Source of the DNA: Streptomyces sp. DvalAA-14
GTDB taxonomy: Bacteria; Actinomycetota; Actinomycetes; Streptomycetales; Streptomycetaceae
Assembly (NCBI RefSeq): GCF_900091855.1
Contig: NZ_FMCH01000356.1
Span: 1-64,000, forward strand
Reading direction: 5' to 3'
Length of the DNA: 64,000 nucleotides
The stretch's first letter is position 1. Each line of letters starts with the position of its first letter. The notes below the pieces were generated by a model that was not told the DNA's origin, ran no database searches, and saw only the letters and a program-made list of their open reading frames with translations. A program made the position numbers and the translations under genes. Below are positions 61,594 through 64,000 of the stretch, piece by piece.

Positions 61594-63168
61594 TCAGCGC
61601 TGGAGGATCTCGACGAGGCGCGGCCCCGCCGCCTCGGGGCCCTTCTTGAGGTACGCCGTGAGGTCGTCGAGGGTTTCCGCGCGGTGGACTTCGAGGCCGT
61701 AGCCGCGGGCGATGTCGAGGATGCCGAGGTCGGGGATGTGCAGGTACTCACCTGTGGGGACGTGCAGTTCTTCGGCGAATTCCTCCAGCGCGCGGTATTT
61801 GGTGTTGGTGCTGACCACGAAGGTGACCGGGACCTTGTGGCGGGCCGCGGTCCACAGGCCGGCGATGGTGTAGTGCGGCGAGCCGTCGCCGAGCAGGCAG
61901 ACCACGGGCCGTTCGGGACGGCCGAGCTTGAGGCCGATGGCAGCGGGGAGGCCCCAGCCGAGTCCGCCGGCGGCGGAGTAGAACAGGGACTTCGCGCGGG
62001 TGATGGTGAGCCGGTCGCGGAGCATTTCCGCGGAGGTCCATTCGAGCGAGAAGACGGTCTCGTCGTCGCGGGTGCCGCGGTCGATGGCGTCGAGGATGGC
62101 TTCGGCGGTGAAGTGCGGTCCGCTGGTGTCGGCTTCGGCGATCGTGAGCGGCGTGGGCCAGGGCCGGTCGCTGGCGGCGACCGCGCCGCTGACGCGGACC
62201 AGCGCGTCGGAGGCGTCGCCGACGAACATCCGGCCGAACGGCGCGCGGGCGGCTTCGTCGGGGTCGTCGGTGACGGCGTAGACGGTGGTGCCGGGCTGAA
62301 GGAAGTCGTCGGTGCTCGACACGTGGTAGCGGAAGACCGGGGCGCCGAAGCACACGACGGTGTCGTACGGCGCGAGGACCTCGGCGAGCGCCCCGGCCGC
62401 GGTCGGCAGCAGCCCTTGGTGGCACCGGTGCCGGGTCGGGAACGGGCAGCGGGGCGCGCTGGGGGCGACCCAGACGGGGAGGTGGGCGCGCTCGGCCAGC
62501 TCGACGGCGGCCTGGAATCCTTCCTCGGTATCGGCGCCGGGGCCGAGGACGAGTGCCGGCCTGGCGGCGCCGTCGAGTGCGGAGACCAGGGTCTGGACCG
62601 TCTGCGAGGGGACGACGGGGGATCCGTCCACCGCACGCCGGAGCAGCTGGGTCTGCGCGCTGTCGTCGGCGGGCTCGGGCCAGTCGTCCAGGGGCACCGA
62701 CAGATAGACGACGCCGCGCGGGGCGGAGTCGGCGAGCATGAGTCCCCGGGACACCAGGGCGGGGGCGTCCTGCGGGCGCAGGGGTTCGCCGGACCACTTC
62801 ACCAGCGGCTCGGTGAGCTTGACGGGGTCGACATTGGTGAGCAGGGCGCCGACCGGCACGTAGCGCCGTGTCTGCTGGCCGGCCATCACGACCACCGGGG
62901 TGTGGCTGGCCTGGGTGTTGGTCAGGCACCCCATCGCGTTGCCGGTTCCGGCGGCCGCGTGCAGGTTCGCGAAGCCGACGGTGTCCGTCGCCTGCGCGAA
63001 TCCGTCCGCCATCGCGACGACGGCGCCTTCCTGCAGGCCGAGGTAGTAGGGGATGTCGTCCGGAAGCCCGGTCAGGAAGGGCAGCTCGTTCGACCCGGGG
63101 TTCCCGAAGACCGCCTTGACCCCGTGGTGACGCAGTACCCCGTAGAACGCCTCGTTGACGGTCGCCAT
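61594..63168 (-). CDS. mdlC: Benzoylformate decarboxylase (thiamine diphosphate enzyme)
   Basis: A 524-residue thiamine diphosphate enzyme that agrees with benzoylformate decarboxylase of Pseudomonas over its length: FGNPGSNELPFL with Ser26, LGLQEGAVVAM with the cofactor-activating Glu47, ANLHAAAGTGNAMG with His70 and VFRYHVSS with His282 (His281 in the Pseudomonas enzyme). The thiamine motif is GDGSPHYTIAGLWTAA. All catalytic residues that distinguish this enzyme from acetolactate synthase are present. It turns benzoylformate into benzaldehyde and CO2 in mandelate breakdown. No other mandelate-pathway gene is nearby. ATG 63168 follows AAGGGG; a good promoter lies upstream. Other 2-oxo acids could be substrates. 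Confidence 0.9.
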   Translation of the reverse strand: MATVNEAFYGVLRHHGVKAVFGNPGSNELPFLTGLPDDIPYYLGLQEGAVVAMADGFAQATDTVGFANLHAAAGTGNAMGCLTNTQASHTPVVVMAGQQTRRYVPVGALLTNVDPVKLTEPLVKWSGEPLRPQDAPALVSRGLMLADSAPRGVVYLSVPLDDWPEPADDSAQTQLLRRAVDGSPVVPSQTVQTLVSALDGAARPALVLGPGADTEEGFQAAVELAERAHLPVWVAPSAPRCPFPTRHRCHQGLLPTAAGALAEVLAPYDTVVCFGAPVFRYHVSSTDDFLQPGTTVYAVTDDPDEAARAPFGRMFVGDASDALVRVSGAVAASDRPWPTPLTIAEADTSGPHFTAEAILDAIDRGTRDDETVFSLEWTSAEMLRDRLTITRAKSLFYSAAGGLGWGLPAAIGLKLGRPERPVVCLLGDGSPHYTIAGLWTAARHKVPVTFVVSTNTKYRALEEFAEELHVPTGEYLHIPDLGILDIARGYGLEVHRAETLDDLTAYLKKGPEAAGPRLVEILQR

Positions 63169-63211
63169 GGTTGGTTGGCCCCTTGTGTGAGGTGGCTGAT
63201 CGGTCACCTCG

Positions 63212-63241
63212 ACCCTAGGACGCCCAGCCATAGCGGTTCAA
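63212..63241 (-). promoter_or_regulatory. Promoter of benzoylformate decarboxylase gene
   Basis: On the minus strand TTGAAC (complement of 63236-63241) and TAGGGT (complement of 63212-63217) are 18 bases apart, close to the streptomycete vegetative consensus. They lie 45-70 bases upstream of the start codon. Confidence 0.7.
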
Positions 63242-63347
63242 ACACGACGAAAGCGGACTGGGCTGAATGCGCTTGGGGTTCGCCCGGTCGGATAGTCGTC
63301 GGGACCACCGGGCCGTCCTGCAGAGCCATCGCACCACCGGACGGCCG

Positions 63348-63386
63348 GTGCTGGTCGCACCCCCGACGACGGGCTGCGACCAGCAC
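63348..63386 (-). terminator. Terminator of the last gene
   Basis: GTGCTGGTCGCA (63348-63359) and TGCGACCAGCAC (63375-63386) are exact complements with a 15-base loop, 31 bases past the stop codon of the gene ending at 63417. Confidence 0.7.
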
Positions 63387-63416
63387 TCCCACCGCGCTTT
63401 CGGCGGCGCGGCGCCG

Positions 63417-64000
63417 CTACTGCCGGTAGGTGTCGCGGGTGTAACCGAGACTGAGCGGGGCGGTGTTGCCGAAGTACTGGGAGATCAGGTAGGCGGGATC
63501 CGTGGCGATGGTCCCGGCCGGCAGGTCGCTGCCGTCGTTGGTGTCGTCCCAGGCCCAGGGGGCGTGAGCGGCGTTGTCCTCGCCGTTGTCGCCGGCGAAG
63601 GTACCCCAACTGTGGTACGTCTCGGCGTTGTTGCGACGGCTCCACAGTCCGTCGCCGCTGAAGATGTCGACCAGCCGGTACGAGGCCTGGCGGTCGTTGC
63701 CACCGGTCGGCACGCTGCCCGCGCCGCGGCTCGGGTAGTACACGATGCCGTCGCCGCCCGGGAAGCCGCTGCCGTCCCAGGCGTAGGCGCCGTGCCCGCG
63801 GTCCTCCTGGAAGCTGGTGGGGTGCTGGGCGCCGTCGTAGGTCTGGAGGATCAGGCTGCCGTCGATGTTCTCCCGGCCGTCGGTGTACGGGCTGCCGGCC
63901 GGCACGTACGAGTAGAAGTTGTCGTGTGCGAGGGTGACGACCGCCCGCAGGGTGCCATAGGTGCTGCCGTCCTTGTGCACCACCTCCAACTGCCCCTCCA
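63417..64000 (-). CDS. C-terminal part of a probably secreted protein of unknown function
   Basis: The frame runs out of the right edge; about 194 codons are visible, with no start codon that looks natural (reading EGQLEVVHKDG at the edge). The protein is rich in Gly, Asp, Tyr and Trp and has no cysteine. Words such as LAHDNFYSYVPAG, ILQTYDGAQHP and PAYLISQYFGNTAPLSLGYT suggest an extracellular beta-rich domain. I recognise similar tails in hypothetical secreted streptomycete proteins but cannot name the family. A terminator hairpin follows the stop. Confidence 0.6.
   Translation of the reverse strand, partial: EGQLEVVHKDGSTYGTLRAVVTLAHDNFYSYVPAGSPYTDGRENIDGSLILQTYDGAQHPTSFQEDRGHGAYAWDGSGFPGGDGIVYYPSRGAGSVPTGGNDRQASYRLVDIFSGDGLWSRRNNAETYHSWGTFAGDNGEDNAAHAPWAWDDTNDGSDLPAGTIATDPAYLISQYFGNTAPLSLGYTRDTYRQ

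Noticed and set aside
1-64000. tRNA, rRNA or tmRNA genes
   Set aside because: I saw no TTCGA-type T-loop with matching acceptor stem and no rRNA sequence, although a covariance search would be needed to be certain.

Overview
The window is very GC-rich DNA with strongly G/C-biased third codon positions, GTG/TTG starts, purine-rich ribosome binding sites and families typical of the genus (S-adenosyl methyltransferase of the DUF574 type, SpoIIE/GAF/PAS phosphatases, SCO0607-type lipoprotein, DUF6400, DasR-like operator). It comes from a streptomycete or close relative, most likely from the variable part of the chromosome: it is dominated by regulators, secreted hydrolases and single-gene functions, with no rRNA, tRNA, ribosomal or replication genes seen.

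Layout. 1-4 kb: end of a PemK/MazF-type toxin, a sigma-factor/partner pair, a SAM methyltransferase and two tiny overlapping genes. 4-10 kb: a 1249-residue secreted subtilisin, then a TetR regulator with an SGNH esterase. 10-14 kb: a ClpC-type unfoldase with a long leader hairpin, a lipoprotein, an orphan BlaI-type repressor and an F420-type nitroreductase. 14.5-21 kb: a Tat-exported 1058-residue discoidin-domain enzyme, peptide deformylase and a large PAS/GAF/SpoIIE-like/ATPase regulator. 21-30 kb: a run of mainly monocistronic enzymes (flavin monooxygenase, DUF4331, methyltransferase, DUF488, PLP enzyme) and a FadR-type regulator with its CynX/NimT-type MFS exporter. 30-40 kb: a broken DUF1062 gene, a GH18 chitinase behind a DasR-like operator, a HicB-type repressor with a palindrome array, a 0.2 kb non-autonomous transposable element, a DUF4097-ABC transporter operon and a beta-helix glycosidase. 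40-46 kb: small enzymes, then a minus-strand group consisting of a 34-codon peptide gene, an S9 prolyl oligopeptidase and a tandem GNAT acetyltransferase. 46-54 kb: a large GH3 glycosidase and a LytR-CpsA-Psr protein, both frameshifted, and a decayed XRE regulator. 54-64 kb: small membrane proteins, a sedolisin-kelch fusion protease, a methyltransferase, a GNAT, benzoylformate decarboxylase and the C-terminal part of a secreted protein.

How it works together. Much of the coding capacity is for extracellular polymer breakdown: subtilisin, sedolisin, chitinase, GH3, beta-helix and discoidin enzymes. The operator sequences suggest they are controlled by trans-acting regulators. The GH3 gene and the Tat-exported discoidin enzyme, 36 kb apart, carry the same 12-bp palindrome just downstream of their promoters, which looks like one LacI-family regulon. 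The chitinase has a DasR-like site. The least explained unit is the 34-residue peptide, followed by a hairpin, a prolyl oligopeptidase and a double acetyltransferase: the layout of a small peptide-maturation or signalling cassette, although no product is known. Names given for function are from motifs read by eye; no database search was possible.
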